NCBI RefSeq assembly: GCF_037975245.1
Contig: NC_092581.1
Location: forward strand, 2,738,001 to 2,802,000
Direction of reading: 5' to 3'
Source of the DNA: Apostichopus japonicus
Taxonomy: Eukaryota; Echinodermata; Holothuroidea; Aspidochirotida; Stichopodidae
Length of the DNA: 64,000 nt
A program made the translations under genes and the position numbers. A model generated the notes under the pieces. The model saw nothing but the letters and a program-made list of their open reading frames with translations, searched no databases and was not told the DNA's origin. This document shows positions 1 through 13,373 of this stretch, in pieces. The first letter of the stretch is position 1. Each line of letters opens with the position of its first letter.

Positions 1-950
1 ACCTTTACTTTGAGAGAAAAATCCTGCAAAGATGACAGTCAATAACCCCAATAACTAAAACTTGATAATCTGAACAGGTCTGTTTGTCTTCAGAAAGTAC
101 GTTGTCCTTTCTCAATCAGCATTTATACCGCAAAAAAAAAAAGAATAAAGAAAGAAGCCACTTCCTCTTTTTTGTTATAAATGTAAAATCTTTATAAAAT
201 GAAATATTCCCTCCTGTACCGGGTAAATCTTTGTGTTACCTTGACCGTATGATTGGACAAACTGGTCAAGGCTTTTATTATTGTCTATAGTTTAAATGGC
301 AAAAAAAGTGAACAATTTTCTGAAGGACGCTTCAAATACGGGAACAATGAACTCATCGACCTCATGCATATTCATGAGTTATCAAACTGTCAAAATACCG
401 CACTAAAAACCTATAATATATTTAGGTCAAGGCCTTTCACTATAAACCTCCATAAAAAAAACCAAGGGGTTGGGAGGGAATAGAGTTATAAGCAAGAACG
501 GCTAAATGTATTGTTGGCTTTGGAAAAACTTCCGGATGTTATGAGATACAAGTACAGCCGATTGGCCTATATTCCAATTTCGCATTGCTTATACTGTATA
601 TGTCGATGTTCGCTACAATTGGTTAAACTTGATAAACGCAACTATAACAGCAAAAAAAAACCATAGGCATATCGGTGATTAAATGAATAACCCCAGTTCC
701 CCACCCCTGCATCACACCCCTTCCGCCCGACCAGAAAATCTTAATCTACCGATGATTATGTATATTTAGCGATATTGTTTTCGATAATAAAATCATAAAT
801 GTTAGCAATGAAATTCATTAGCTTGTTAAAAACAAGTGTACCCGGCCACTTAATAGAGTCTACATTCGAACGGAGTCCTTAATAATTCATACCGAAGTCA
901 GCTTCAATTAAAAAAAAAAGGTTTTGATTAAGGCTGCAATCTATCTTAAC
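1..950. other. No gene seen
   Basis: AT-rich sequence with A-runs near 130 and 650. The 76-codon open frame at 253-483 has no recognisable features. Confidence 0.6.
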
Positions 951-954
951 TTTG

Positions 955-979
955 AGCATGGAGGTAAAACCTCCATGCT
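955..979. repeat. Palindrome family A, copy 1
   Basis: AGCATGGAGGT and its exact inverse flank the loop AAA. The inner 21 bases recur at 28053-28073. Confidence 0.8.
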
Positions 980-1753
980 TTGAGTAAGAATGGTTACTAC
1001 TACTAGGTTTTGGCGATTTTGCAAACACAAGGAAGTTTTACAACTTAAAAAGTTTAACAACTTACAAATGTATTAATATAGCGCGCGGGAAAAACCGCAT
1101 TGTACTGCCCATACCCCCTCTCATCGCCTTCCCTGGCCCTCCCCCTACCTCTGTCGAGGATACATTTAGGCACCCTACATTGTCCTCGAATCACTTGTTC
1201 GTCCCGCCTTCTTGTCGATATCGCGGGATTATTAGGGGTAGCGGTGCAGGGGCCATCGATTTCCCCTCTGTCTTCTTTCATCACCGCTATTGTGATGAGC
1301 ATTTTCGATCACGTATATAAATCAAGCTGTTATTCCGATACGCCCGTTTAATCGCATTTACGATCAATACTGTGTCACCTTGACCGGAGCTTGTTATGTT
1401 GGTCAGGGCAACTATTCACTCTGGCCGTGACTGACCACTCTATTCAGGGTCACTGACCATTCGTTAGTCGCTATTTATTTAAAGTGGCATGTACACACAC
1501 CGTTTCCTTTTTAAGCCCTTCGACTCGGAAAGGAGTCTATTCTTGCACAATATGGTTACTATACAATTAGTTGTGTTATTGCAAGGGAGTGCGTGGGTAC
1601 AATGTCCGTATTGTGTTTGTTTATATTCGTTTCTGAGACCAAACTGATTTAACTGTAGGCATAGTTGTCATGTTTTCTCTTTTCTCCCCCCCCCCCCCTT
1701 CTTTTAGTTTAGTTTCCATTGTATGCAAATATAGCGTATATGTTTGTCTATTG

Positions 1754-1850
1754 CAGTGTATAAATTTAAGAAATTTGAAGTGGTTGTCCCAAGGACAACC
1801 AGCTCACCAATTTTTGGTTGTCCTGCTGAAATTTTGGTCGTCCTGTAAAG
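1754..1850. repeat. Hairpin module 1 (GGTTGTCC type)
   Basis: GGTTGTCC (1782-1789) is followed after three bases by its inverse GGACAACC (1793-1800), then by further copies GGTTGTCC (1816-1823) and GGTCGTCC (1836-1843). The leader CAGTGTATAAATTTA (1754-1768) is also found next to module 3, in opposite orientation, so the module is part of a dispersed repeat. Confidence 0.7.
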
Positions 1851-2143
1851 CTATATTAATTTATGTTCGGAAGAAAATACTTGTTTGGGACTCCTAAGAA
1901 ACCTTGAATGTTGAGCGATTTCATGGATTCTAGATCAAATTCTGTGTTTCTTTCCGCGGCCTTGCTGGATTTTATGTTCTAATAATGCTGACTGTAGCAA
2001 AGATTGTGTACATTAGTTAGGTATACAAGATGTTTTGCTGCAGGGCGTAACGATACAATAACCATGTGCATGGTAATCTATAGGTGCGTCATAGTACTGG
2101 TCTAGTGTTTCAGTTTCAGTAACTTGTTATTATGGCGAAAAAA

Positions 2144-2210
2144 ACTTTGCGTCCCAGGGACGCAAGCCCCCGAAAAAGTTTGCGTCCTGTAAAAAAAAGC
2201 TTGCGTCCCG
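2144..2210. repeat. Hairpin module 2 (TTGCGTCC type)
   Basis: It has the same architecture as module 1 with a different core. TTGCGTCC (2147-2154) pairs with GGACGCAA (2158-2165) and is followed by direct copies at 2180-2187 and 2201-2208. CGTCCTGTAAA is shared with module 1. Confidence 0.7.
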
Positions 2211-3264
2211 ATCGAACTCCAATTACGTTTATTGTATGACCTACTGTACTAATACTAGTGTAGTATCACTGCCTATACTTTGTGATGGTTATACACAATA
2301 TTATAGGGCAGATGGCTCAGTGTCTTAGCTTCGCAAATCATCAAAACCTGATCCACATTTATCCTGGGTTCTTTGCAAACAATCATCTGTGTGAAAATTA
2401 CAGTAGGCCTATGTGAATAGATTTTTACGCAATGTCGATTAAAAATCAAACTTCAATGTTCTAAAGTACAGAAGTTTACACACGAATGCTGCTCCAAAAT
2501 AAACTTTACTGAAGCACGTGGTCAATTGAGCCGCGAAAAAGTTTGCAACAGAAACTACTGTGGTATGGATGCACATTTCACATTAGCAACTCTTATTGCA
2601 GAGAAAAGAAACATACTGTGAGATAAAATATCCTTTCAGGATCAGATATGTAAGCTTCCCACAAAAGTCATAACATTTTCTGATCAAAACAATGATTAAA
2701 ATATTACGTGATAGTCTCAGAAACAATTCAAGTGCATCTTCGTACCACCAGTGATTGTTGTCAAAATGTACGTTACAAATATGAGGCAAGGCCTAACGTT
2801 ATGATATTTGAGTGCACACATATGATAGCCTTTACCACAAACTTTGTTATCTCTACACAAGGGAAAGTAAACGTTGCAAATTATTGTTGTTAAACAACTT
2901 ACTTTGTGTTCATCGAGCACTGAAAATGCAAGAATGTTTGCAGACAATCGGTAGGGACTACTAGCCAATCAAATCACGGGAATCTTGGTAAAGCGTCATT
3001 ATCTATTTTTAGCATGAAAATCTCTGTAATGAAGTTTTGGTAACCCTGTACCTTGCAGTTGATTGTTATGATATATTTATTTTCAAACAAATTCACTGAT
3101 TTGTAGGAGTAGGAGAACTTTTGGGTCTTGACTGAAGAAGTTGTGGTTTTTTGAAAAGAAATAATGAAAGATGTCGTTCAAAAATGTGTTTTGTTATGTT
3201 TTCCGTTGACCTAGTTGTGAGTGTGTACTTCGTGTTTCTTTCTCCCAAAAAAAAATGAGGTGGA

Positions 3265-3313
3265 TGGGCGGGGTCTTTGCCCGTAGGGGTAAACCTGAAC
3301 TCTGATTGGCCTT
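3265..3313. promoter_or_regulatory. GC box and inverted CCAAT box
   Basis: GGGCGGGG (from 3267) and TGATTGGC (about 3303-3310, the NF-Y core CCAATCA on the minus strand) lie 35 bases apart. This is promoter-like but no exon is seen nearby. Confidence 0.25.
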
Positions 3314-3545
3314 TGTTGACAAACGGACGGAACAGAAAATACCATGAATCTTGGTCTGAGTGGTCCATGTCAATGTGAGGGCATGGCCTTCCTCATGCTA
3401 CGTATATTATTTATTAGATAAAGGTGGAGTTTGGAATGAGTTTCCTATTACGTGAAATGTCATTTTACGTTTTTTGGTTTCACGCTTGTTTCCGTGTCTT
3501 TTTCCGTTATAATCACGGAACTTTAACCAGCCTTTTCGATAGTTT

Positions 3546-3653
3546 TTGGTTGTCCGCCGGGCAACCAGTACTTCACGATTTGACAAGTTTTGGTTGTCCG
3601 GCAGGTAATTTGGTCGTCTCGGACGACCGGACGACCGCTAAATTTACACACTG
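3546..3653. repeat. Hairpin module 3 (GGTTGTCC/GGTCGTC type)
   Basis: GGTTGTCC (3548-3555) is followed by GGGCAACC (3559-3566), GGTTGTCC (3592-3599), GGTCGTCT (3612-3619) and two inverse copies GGACGACC (3621-3628 and 3629-3636). TAAATTTACACACTG (3639-3653) is the inverse of the leader of module 1 with one mismatch, so this copy is inserted the other way round. Confidence 0.7.
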
Positions 3654-3725
3654 TATTGGGTTTCAAATCGACACGTTCTTTCGAAGTTTTAAGTTCTTTG
3701 GAAATGATGGATATCATGAAGGTCC

Positions 3726-3745
3726 CCGGTTCGAGTCACTCCAAG
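3726..3745 (+). other. Isolated B-box-like sequence
   Basis: CCCCGGTTCGAGTCACTCC resembles a tRNA T-arm, but no A-box is seen upstream. Probably the remnant of a SINE. Confidence 0.3.
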
Positions 3746-3814
3746 ATTAATGTATGTCGTCCAGTTACAGAGTTGTTGACAATTCATAATCATGGACGTT
3801 AAATATGAATGTAA

Positions 3815-4020
3815 GAGACTGACTTCGGTCAGCTTGCGGCTTTGATAAGCCAATGAGGCTTCTTCGCGAGTTCCTGCTTGCAGGAGGATCTAAAATACAT
3901 ACATACATATACATACATACATATGATATTATATTACTAAGAAACTGGTTTCGAACCAGTGACCTTACCTGGTCACAGAAATAACGTCCACATATGGACA
4001 ATCAACCGTATAACAGCCAG
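3815..4020 (-). mobile_element. tRNA-derived SINE
   Basis: On the minus strand a tRNA-like head starts CTGGCTGTTATACGGTTGAT at 4020 and carries the internal promoter B-box GGTTCGAAACC at about 3947-3957. A TATG-rich spacer follows (3895-3925), then a body with CCTGCAAGCAGGAACTCGCG and AAGCCTCATTGGCTTATC. Order and spacing are those of a tRNA-derived SINE with a separate body domain. I cannot name the family. Confidence 0.55.
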
Positions 4021-4349
4021 AGTTAAAGTTAACTTTCCCCTAACCGACCCCCCCCCCCCACCCCTACAATACGCATACTTTACAAGTATAAGTTAATCAA
4101 AGAGACCGCGGTATGTCACTTTAACCCTAATCACGCGAGATACGGGAACACTTGTGTGAACGGAATCATCTATTTAAGATGTGGCGGGAAATAAGGGTCT
4201 TTTTTTTATTGGCTATTGATAATAAAGTGTGACGGGTGAGATCATATCCACGTAGATAAAAAAAAGATAAAAAAAAAGGGAAAAAAGGGACGTAACTCGG
4301 CAAACGATAGCAAAATGCTTTTGCTGATTTGTGATGACCTGGGAAATTG

Positions 4350-4357
4350 TGACGTCA
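4350..4357. promoter_or_regulatory. Full CRE octamer TGACGTCA (first of seven)
   Basis: The same octamer occurs at 21112-21119, 22989-22996, 27370-27377, 30264-30271, 35494-35501 and 54911-54918. The octamer is the CREB/ATF palindrome; function here is not shown. Confidence 0.4.
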
Positions 4358-5417
4358 TCTGTTAGAATTACCTGGTAGTAAACTTGAATGATGTTAAAAT
4401 GGCACGCACGTCCGTATATCAGCATAATAAACAAACTGCTGAAAATTGTAGTATATACACAATACAGAATATGATTTTCATGAGATAAGATGTCACAGAC
4501 CTAACACACTTTAGTTGTTAGTTTCTGTTCTAATTATGGTTAATTAACTTTTGGGGTCATTCTATTTATATATAATAAAGATATCGATTGCGCGGAATAA
4601 TTTACTACACTAAATTACTTTTTAGCGTTGAAAAATTTCCATTTCATTAAAGGCATTACTAAGTGACGTAAAAGCGAGTATCACGTGGACTGCTGTCACC
4701 AAGGAAACATGTGAACTCAAAGCCTGTCACAATATCACGAATCGCCTTGCACTGATACTATCAAAGCAAATGGAGGAAATTCCGTTTGTCTGTTTTTGGA
4801 AACTTTTCATGGGCGCACGTTACTTAGTCAATCCGTTTTTTTTCTGTCATTTATATAATTCCTTGACTGAAATATTATATTTTGTAGTATTACATCATAT
4901 TAAAACAGAATCAAAATCAAAGGTACGCGTTGCTTTAACTTATCGATCGGCAGGCAGAGAAATAAAAGAAAGTGAGAGAGAGAGGTGGAGGGAGTAATGC
5001 TTCTTCTCCTCCCACTGCAGTCCGAGGTAACTAAAATGAAGGCCAGATGGATCCTGTTAATTGTGGCTTCGATCAAACAAATCGATCCCTTGTTACATAG
5101 AGCCACTCTTCAGAGGGTGTATTTTACCACGCCCTACCTTTTACATTAGACCTTGAACTGGTTCAGTCCATTGGAGGCCAGCCAGTTTAGTTTACATGTA
5201 ATGGTAAATTGATCGTATTGTATAACCATGCAGGAAGAAAATGTCCTCTCCTAACATGTAGTAGGCTATATATGTTCGACCGATATGGTATCGGTTGGCT
5301 CCTATACATCTTAGGTGCTTAAAAGGTTCAACATGCTTCAGTGCATGGAGCAAAATATGGTGGGCTGGTAGGAATAACTTTAAATGGGACTTTTGGACGA
5401 TTCCTCTTGATGTTGGA

Positions 5418-5442
5418 TGGGGGAGGGGAGGGGAGGGGTGGG
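5418..5442 (+). repeat. G-quadruplex-capable tract
   Basis: Four or more runs of at least three G separated by single A or T. Similar tracts occur at 11365-11396, 50760-50789 and 56226-56258. Confidence 0.6.
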
Positions 5443-8400
5443 AAAGGTGGGTTTAGTACAACGATATGGTGTTAATTTAATTAGGGTAAATGCATATCTT
5501 GTTCAGAGCCGTGAGTACGCCAGGGGTTGCTTTTTTTAGTGGAAATGCGGCGGACGAGGGGAGGGGGGATTGGGGGGTTGGAAGGGGCGGAATCTACATT
5601 TGAACAGGTTAATATATATATATTAAGAATACAGGTTATATCTATGTTAGGGTAGCGTTAACTGCACATGTAAGAAGCACCATACGTGGGTTACATGACC
5701 GAAGAGGTTTTAGGTTTTATAAGATTAATGCAGAGAAACTAACATATTTTGAACAATATATGGCATATCTTTGTGCACTTTAAGTACATCAACGTGTAAA
5801 GTTAGTATGATCATCACCTTCCTTTTGATCCTGTTGGCGTTCCATACTTGTCAAATGTCGTTGTCAAATTGGGAACCAACCCCTGACCCCATCGTTAGCG
5901 TATCATTTGTTAACCTATGTCTAGTGGCCATCAAGCTATAGGCCTATCCATCAAGCTATATAGGCCTATCATCGCAAGTGCAAAGGGGTTTGAACTATTA
6001 ATTAAACAAAAACATCGGAAATATAAGCTGAAAAACATGGATCTAAATCACCTCCAATCATCCGCTGTTGCATCATAGAGATAACCATGGAAGAGGTTAC
6101 GAACAACTATATAATACCGTAACTCTTAATCCTTCAGTGCTTTTCCCACACTCAAAAGCGAGTACATTTTCTCTTCTAATAACACTAGAACCTTATCGTT
6201 CACTGAAGCATTGCCCTCCACAAGACTCTTCAACAAGTGAAAAGCTGAGAAGTATTTCAAGGATACAGTTAAAAAACTGTATCAAGGGTGAAAGTGCACG
6301 ACCTCGAAGGGTAATTTGAAGTATTTGTGTAAGCGACCGTCCCCATTTTCGATTTCCGATTTACAGGAATAAATAGTTACATAAGAACTACTATAAGGAC
6401 AAAACTTAGCGAATCAGTACAGCCTATAGTGAAACGGTTTAATCAATAAACGGTTTCTTGATTGACGCTGAATAAACTCGTGCAAAGGTGATGGAGTTTT
6501 GGGGAGGGGGTTATAGGAGAATGGAGGAGGGGGTGGTGGGGATCAAACCAACGCAAAAAGAAGTAAAACAGTATGTCTTTCCTGGTCTCCGCCATACATG
6601 TATTCAATAGCCCTCATGATGATTACCGAAGAGGAGGGGGGGGGGGTATAGGTGGGCCTTATTTATGGTATGGGAGAAATTGTGTTTTGTCATCATACTG
6701 TTCTAACTAGTATAATAGAATGGAACAAAAAGTGGTGAATTAATTCTACCCCCACCTTCAGTTTGAACCGAGGGGCATTTAATTGAGTAACCAATTATAC
6801 AACCATCTACGTATACAACCATCTATCTAAGTAAAACCCTATCTCATATATCACGATGTTTCAACATAAACCATGATTAAGTTTGTGATAACAATACGAA
6901 GCTTTTATGTCATCCGAAGATTCAACATAAACTCCCCTCTATCCTACACTTCATACCCCTCTTTCACCCCTCTCTCCCCGCAAAACCACACACACACACA
7001 CACAACAAACAACCATCAAACAATACCATAGATCTTGGCAACCGCGATATCCAAAATGACTAAGTGTATAGGCCTATATGTATGATAGGCAGGGATAACT
7101 GGCACAGGTTCGAACACGTAATTCCTTACGTAACGTTTCCATCACATCACATCTGTATTGCTCTTGAATAATCATGTATATCTATCGAGGAAAATCCTTA
7201 TTGTCAAAGCTCCACAAGGTTACAAAGTCCAGCTGATGAGTTCAGCATGGATGAACCTGACCATACGTGCGGGGCAAAATCCTGCCAACGGCTTCGGCTG
7301 ACCTTGACACTATCACCCCGCTAGTATAGTTTAGCTCTGCCCTGATTAATTAAAGAAAACCCACGAATAGAACAAAGACATGCATATAGAAAGGAGGGTG
7401 GGTATAAAAAGGTTCTACCGTTTTGTTGGAGGTTCACAATCTACCTCAGTAAGGTTAATACGTGAAGGGGACTCTTCGCCGGGTGGATAGGCGGCAGAGC
7501 GGCTTGCATGCCGTCCCGGCGAGGATGGCCGCTCTCGACCGAGCGGTGCTAAAACTGGCTAATCCTGTACCACCTAGCTATCACTCAGTACGGGACATTT
7601 ATCCCCAATCACGTCTGGCGTCTGTTTTCCTTTCCTAGTTTTTACCCCTCTGGCTGAGTTTGGTTCTGACGAATAAACCTGAATTTTTGGAGCATTCTTG
7701 GGACAATAATAATTTTTTGGCCTCTTTTCGGATTTTTAAAGAGTTTCACTCACGTTACTTTGCTCTCGGTTGTGATTTATTTTCTTACCTGGAGCCACGA
7801 CGCATAACGGTAACTCGAACCTTGGCAAAGCGCCCATCATAAGGTAAGCTATCATCTTCGTAAATATCTTTAATCCGGTGGTATAGTGAATGTCATAAAA
7901 CCAATAAAAATACCAAAAGAGAAAAAAATTGAACTAGAAATATGAGAGATACCGTCCGCATCCTACGTATACTACAGTTTCTATGGTAAAGCCTAGGCCT
8001 GTCCGAAGTGATCAGCATGTCATGTATTAATATTTCCAACAACGCATATATGATACACGAACATTTTTTCGGGTCAACGGCAGACGGTACGAACGCTACT
8101 GACCGGAAAGACCCTCACAAGGAGGGGAGGACGGGGGGGGGTCGTAAGTTTTTTGCCTACCCCGATTCATTCGCCTCAATTAAATTTCCATTAATAGTAT
8201 ACCCAAATATAGCAATAAATATTTGCTTTTAATGAGGCTTAAGTTCTACTGGCATGATGTGGGTAACAAAATCAATAATAAGCTTTCATTTTCTCTCATA
8301 GTTGACAATTTTGTTAGTCTCCGCAATTTGAACGGTTTTTCTTGACAATATTTTGTTTACTAACACTAACCTGCGTAATATGCGAAAACAAGTACGAGTG

Positions 8401-11400
8401 CTCTTGTTACCATCAGCTAATTAAATACATAGTTGATGATAACGCCTAATTTGACTACCGACCCTCTCCCTTACCACTCCTCATCCTCTTTCCAAGCCCC
8501 GTCCCTACCCCGGTCTCTCGGCCCCCAAGGCAAGTACGTTTATTATAACGAAGAACAATGGTAAACTAATTCTTTCAAATTCAACGGGGTGGGAATTCGC
8601 CACTTTGAGAAAGGCAAGTTCTTATGCCAAGTTTGCTTCACCAATGTGTCATCGTATATCGGTTGCAATTATATCACCACATATCAAAGTCGTTTTATAT
8701 TCACCATAAACATCCTCTGCTATTAACCGAAATGAGGAAACGATGTGTATAGTGTATATATCTCGTCAATATGAAGCTCTGTGGGTTCCATAACTAATTA
8801 AGCTTCCTTTGTCTGTTCATGTGACTTTTGACAATCGACGCCAAGTTTCTAATTTTGATCACAATGATAAAGTATGTGTGTGTGTGTGGTCTCGTTAAGA
8901 CATAAACAATGCGGTTTGAACGAATATCATTCTTCTTGGTTCTTATTTCAAGTCTTGAAGATAACTTGGAAATTGAAAACCAGAAAGGTAAAAGAAAGAA
9001 AATGAAGAACAAAAAAATGAAACGGAGGTAGGCCTATATCTGTGGTAACGCAGTGTTGCCAAACTTAATTAACAATATGGTTTTCATACACGTTAGAACA
9101 GGCTATAGACGCGTGGTCTTACGAAGAAGCAACCGCGCTAGCTCCCTGTCCTGACGTTTAACAACTTTCCAAAATTACGTGATCGACAGACAGTTCTTAA
9201 AGATTACTTTAGTAACCGTTATATCATATTCTGAGACATTAGCTATTTGGTGGTGGTGGTGAGAGGCGAATGCCCCTAACCTTTGTGGAAGTACCCCATC
9301 AACCCTATGTCCAATAAGGTCAGTGACCTCTTTCTATGATTTTTGTTCTCTCTCACATAGCCTGCGTATTTGTTAACTTTGTCAGTATGGCAACTCGGTG
9401 GGAAGTCCTCGTGTCATTTGGTGATGTCTGATGACTAGCAGTACATTTATCAGTTGACCTCACTTTCCATCCTACATGTACATTACACTGTGTAATTGTT
9501 TACCGTGTTGTCGATAAGGAACTCATTTGCATAAACATATTTAAGTTTTCAATAACTAACATATAGCATAAATTAAGTAATTATGGTACCCCACTACCAA
9601 TAGCCTTATTATCATAGTTAGGCTTAATTGTTAAGATATAACCCCCCCCCCCCCACCCCACCCCAATCACTCAAAAAAATATATATATATAGTAACATAT
9701 CCATCAACAAACGAACACGATTCCTTCGCATAAATACTTCAAAAATAAGTTTTACTTTATCTTTAGATATTTCGCAGCGAAGGTGTGTCTGATTGGTTGT
9801 ATCTATCCTCAATTGATTTGCATACATGCATATTCACGTATTTGGCTGGTATGGCAGCCAGTTGGGATAATTTTCTAATGCTAATACCTCTCTAAACTGT
9901 CCCCCATCACGCTTCAAAGCACTCGTATTGACAGTACAAACAGTTCGTAACCTTTATCTGATAAAAAACTTGATATTCATACTGCTCAAACTGACACTGC
10001 GAGTGCTCCGAAGCGGGACATGACAGTACAGTATTGAAAAATTGCCCAAAAATGGGTGGGTATGGTGTATGGCTATGTTATTGCAGTCTTCACGTACGAA
10101 TTTAAAACTAAGCAGTGATGCTATGTTCCAATCACAAAAGTCAAATCCACGGAGGTGCAATCAACTGGTATAATTTAGTCTCCCCAATTAATGAAAATAT
10201 ATAGCAATATTGTTCCAAATTAAAACGTACAGTCTTGTTGTTTGGTTTGAAATGGTAATAAAATACCTTCTCGAGGAGTATGACATGTTTAACGCGCGGA
10301 CCGCATTGATCTGATTTGCATATACATGCATATGTAAACACACCCGTTTGTTATGAATAATTGATCGCAGTGTTCACGTCCAATTTTAAAGGCATTGCAG
10401 TCTGTGTCTATATGTATGTGTGTATGTGTGTTTGTATCTTAATCCGTGAATTTTATCAAGTTTATCCAACCGGAAGTTAGTCAAACGTATTAACTTCATG
10501 ATTAAACCTGGATAGCTTGTCTACTTAGTACAAAGTAATGAAAGATCCACATGTTATTTGTTTTACACAGACGTACTTCACTTTACAGTGTAATGACTAT
10601 ATAGTTAATTGATTCAGGTAAACCCTTCTTTACTTTGTAGTTTATCTTCGGCGAACTTAAAGACGCCAGTTCTGTGGTTGGATTTAAGCCAACAGCGTGG
10701 GGTATTGTATCGACTTTTTAACCCATAAGCAATAAGTCCACAATGAAGACACCTATATATTTAGAAGTCAAAGTCCCGTGTTCTCTTAAAAGCTCAAAGA
10801 TGATGGTTTTGGGATTAGCAGGTTAACTGGAAGTGTCGAAAGAGGTAACTTCAAAGCTCTATTTACGCAGTACTTTGATATACCAACGTCATATACAGTT
10901 TTCTAAGAAACGATTTTTATCTCAAGGAACTTTAGATGGACAGTGGCGATGCTTGCAACCTCCGCTTTCATTGAAGGTGGAATCATCAGGAGCCTGGTCG
11001 AAGATAATGACTAAGCTCTGAACCATAGCAACTCATTGGTGTATCTAGAAAGTTAAGGACCCACGTGTAAAACAGTCGACTTAATTGGTTAGCTAATTGG
11101 AAAGACTAGATGTCACTGAAAATCAATGTTCGTTTTAGGATTGCCCTGTTATTGCAACCAAAAAAGGGGTGGGGGGGGGGGGGCGTTAACGAACCTTTTG
11201 AGATAACCCAAAAATCGAAAGAAATTGTCTTTGAACATAAAATACTTTAAAATTTGCAAAACATAGCATCAAATTGGGACTAAATACCCTAACTCATATA
11301 AAGCTTTATGGAAGGGGAACAGGAAACGGATCCTCCCGTAGCCCTTTCCACAACATCTACCACTGGGTGGGTGTGTGGGTGGGTGGGTGGTAGGGGTCCT

Positions 11401-13339
11401 AGCTTCAGCGTGATGAAGGTTTAAATTTGGGTCACTGAACAAAAAACCCAAAACTGTATACCAGCTGGGTGTATGGTATATAGTGTGATAAGTAGTACCC
11501 AACTTGTAGTAGCCTGCACAGCATTGTCTATGTACGAGCCTAAACATACCCTCACGTACGATATAGACACGATAACCAATTATGGGTCACATCACTTTTA
11601 CCCTTACAAATTGTTTTCAAAACAGTCTTTAGCCCTCAAAAATTCCAAAACAAACCATGGGAGGTGGATGGGGTTCACTCACCATATTCATACATGTCTA
11701 TAGCTATAGCATGCACCATGGCTAATATAGTCAATTTGTAAATGAATTCTGCATACCATTCAAGGAGTTATGGTTACTACATCTATGTTATGTGTAAGTT
11801 TATCCGGAAGTACGGGGTCTATCAACATTCATTTTAGCTCTATATCCGGGCACCTAGCAGTGTACCCAAATGACAGCCTTGATTCAGGTTGGACTAACGA
11901 AGCCTTAAGATCATACTTGTACATTAAGGGGGGCGGGGAGGTGAGGGGGGGGGGAGAAGAAGAAGAAGAAAAACCAAATGAATAAAGACGGGTTAACCTA
12001 TGGAATTTTCAGTAAGTCGGCCATATATATAGGGACAAACTTTTAACTATTTGTGATATTCACAGTCTACGGCTGCGAGGTGGATTAAAATCGCTATTCT
12101 GTAATGTACATGGAAATTCATTCCATAAAAATCCTGTAGGTAACCAGTATCAATGTTTAATCCATTTCCATTATGACTGGAAGATACGCATTTTAAGCAA
12201 TCCGGTGTACTATAACCCATGTATGTGTGTGTGTTTGTGCTTATGGGTGTGGGGGGGGGGGGCGGACTGGTAGTGAAGTAATGAAATGCATGGGCACATT
12301 CAAGTTCCAACTAAACCCAAAATTGTGATATAAGCCCCCCCCCAACCCCCACCACCACGTGACTTACAGTCATAAGACTCATTGGGTATATCAGTTACTA
12401 AACAACTATAGGGCTATATTAAAATGTATTACTGAACTTCGGGCCACTGTAGGCCCTTTACAAAATGGTCCTCTGGTAATAGGATTTGTTGTGAATTTTT
12501 CGACTAAGGGGTTAACATTGGGCCTTATTTAGGCTAATAATATAATACCGCCCACCCCCCCCCCCCAACCGATCCTTTAATCCATTTGAGTTTTTTTTAC
12601 TTGGCTCCAGCACACCACCCCGATCACGAATTACTACACTTCACTGTAGTCTATCAGTATGAACACAGTTGTAGTTGTCCTGCTGTGAATATAAACACGA
12701 CTCGAAACACAACATGTTACACTAACACAAGATTCATATACATAACCGTACTTAACCAGAAACAGTAACCCCCGTGTTGCTGTGCATTTCATCGTTTTAC
12801 AAACCGTCAAGTGCAATACTGTGCGTATACACTCAAATTCTCTGAAAGAAAACCATTGGTTAATTTATGGCTACGAGGACCACGTTGATATCGCTGTACA
12901 TAACCGCATCAACTAAGCTACTTTTGATTCTTTGTTTTTTACGCACTTTGTAGCCATATCCGTCAGCTGATGTCTGCTTAATCTGGCAACGCGGCAATAT
13001 TTTGATGACCTCGACCCTGGGATAGGCGCTGTAAAGTCAGACGGGGAGTGGAAACTCGCTTCCCTGGATGGGAAGGTCAAGCTCACAGCGCAGACGACAG
13101 CCCATTCACAAACACAAAACTGCTGCACTAGAGACCCCACGTGAGCGATGTACACTATAGATTGTACGGCAGCCGCTACACAGCTCTCATATTACACCTA
13201 GACAACGGCCAATGAACAACTACCTAACGGTCGCTTACGGCTGATCTGACCTGAGCAGGTCGGCTGTTTCGACCGGGAGCATTCCTCTCGATAAACTGCC
13301 ATCGGAAGCGATGGATCCTTTCTGCTCACGACGTTGTTG

Positions 13340-13373
13340 ATGTCTATCTTGAACTACACCGTTCTTTTACAGA
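13340..13373 (+). CDS. Candidate short first coding exon with hydrophobic start
   Basis: ATG at 13340 gives MSILNYTVLLQ plus one base and then a strong donor A|GTAAGT at 13374. The 400 bases upstream are richer in GC and CpG than the neighbourhood, as around a transcription start. The peptide could begin a signal sequence. No downstream exon was recognised, so this is weak. Confidence 0.25.

Larger units (their letters stand above)
4030..12890. other. No gene seen; homopolymers and short duplications
   Basis: AT-rich with poly(C)/(G) runs (4050, 6634, 8134, 9643, 11168, 12253, 12333, 12554) and a small tandem duplication at 5926-5969 (CATCAAGCTATA plus TAGGCCTATC, twice). A local GC-rich patch at 7470-7560 has no clear gene. 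Open frames are short and unrecognised. Confidence 0.6.

Noticed and set aside
1782-2208. Hairpin modules as a CRISPR array
   Set aside because: The genome is eukaryotic, the spacers are short and irregular, and the units are palindromic pairs rather than regular repeats with unique spacers.
2304-2390. GGCAGATGGCTCAGTGTCTTAG as a tRNA A-box
   Set aside because: No B-box or paired arms follow at tRNA spacing.
11365-11396. (GGGT)n as telomere-like repeat
   Set aside because: The unit is not TTAGGG and the run is short and internal.
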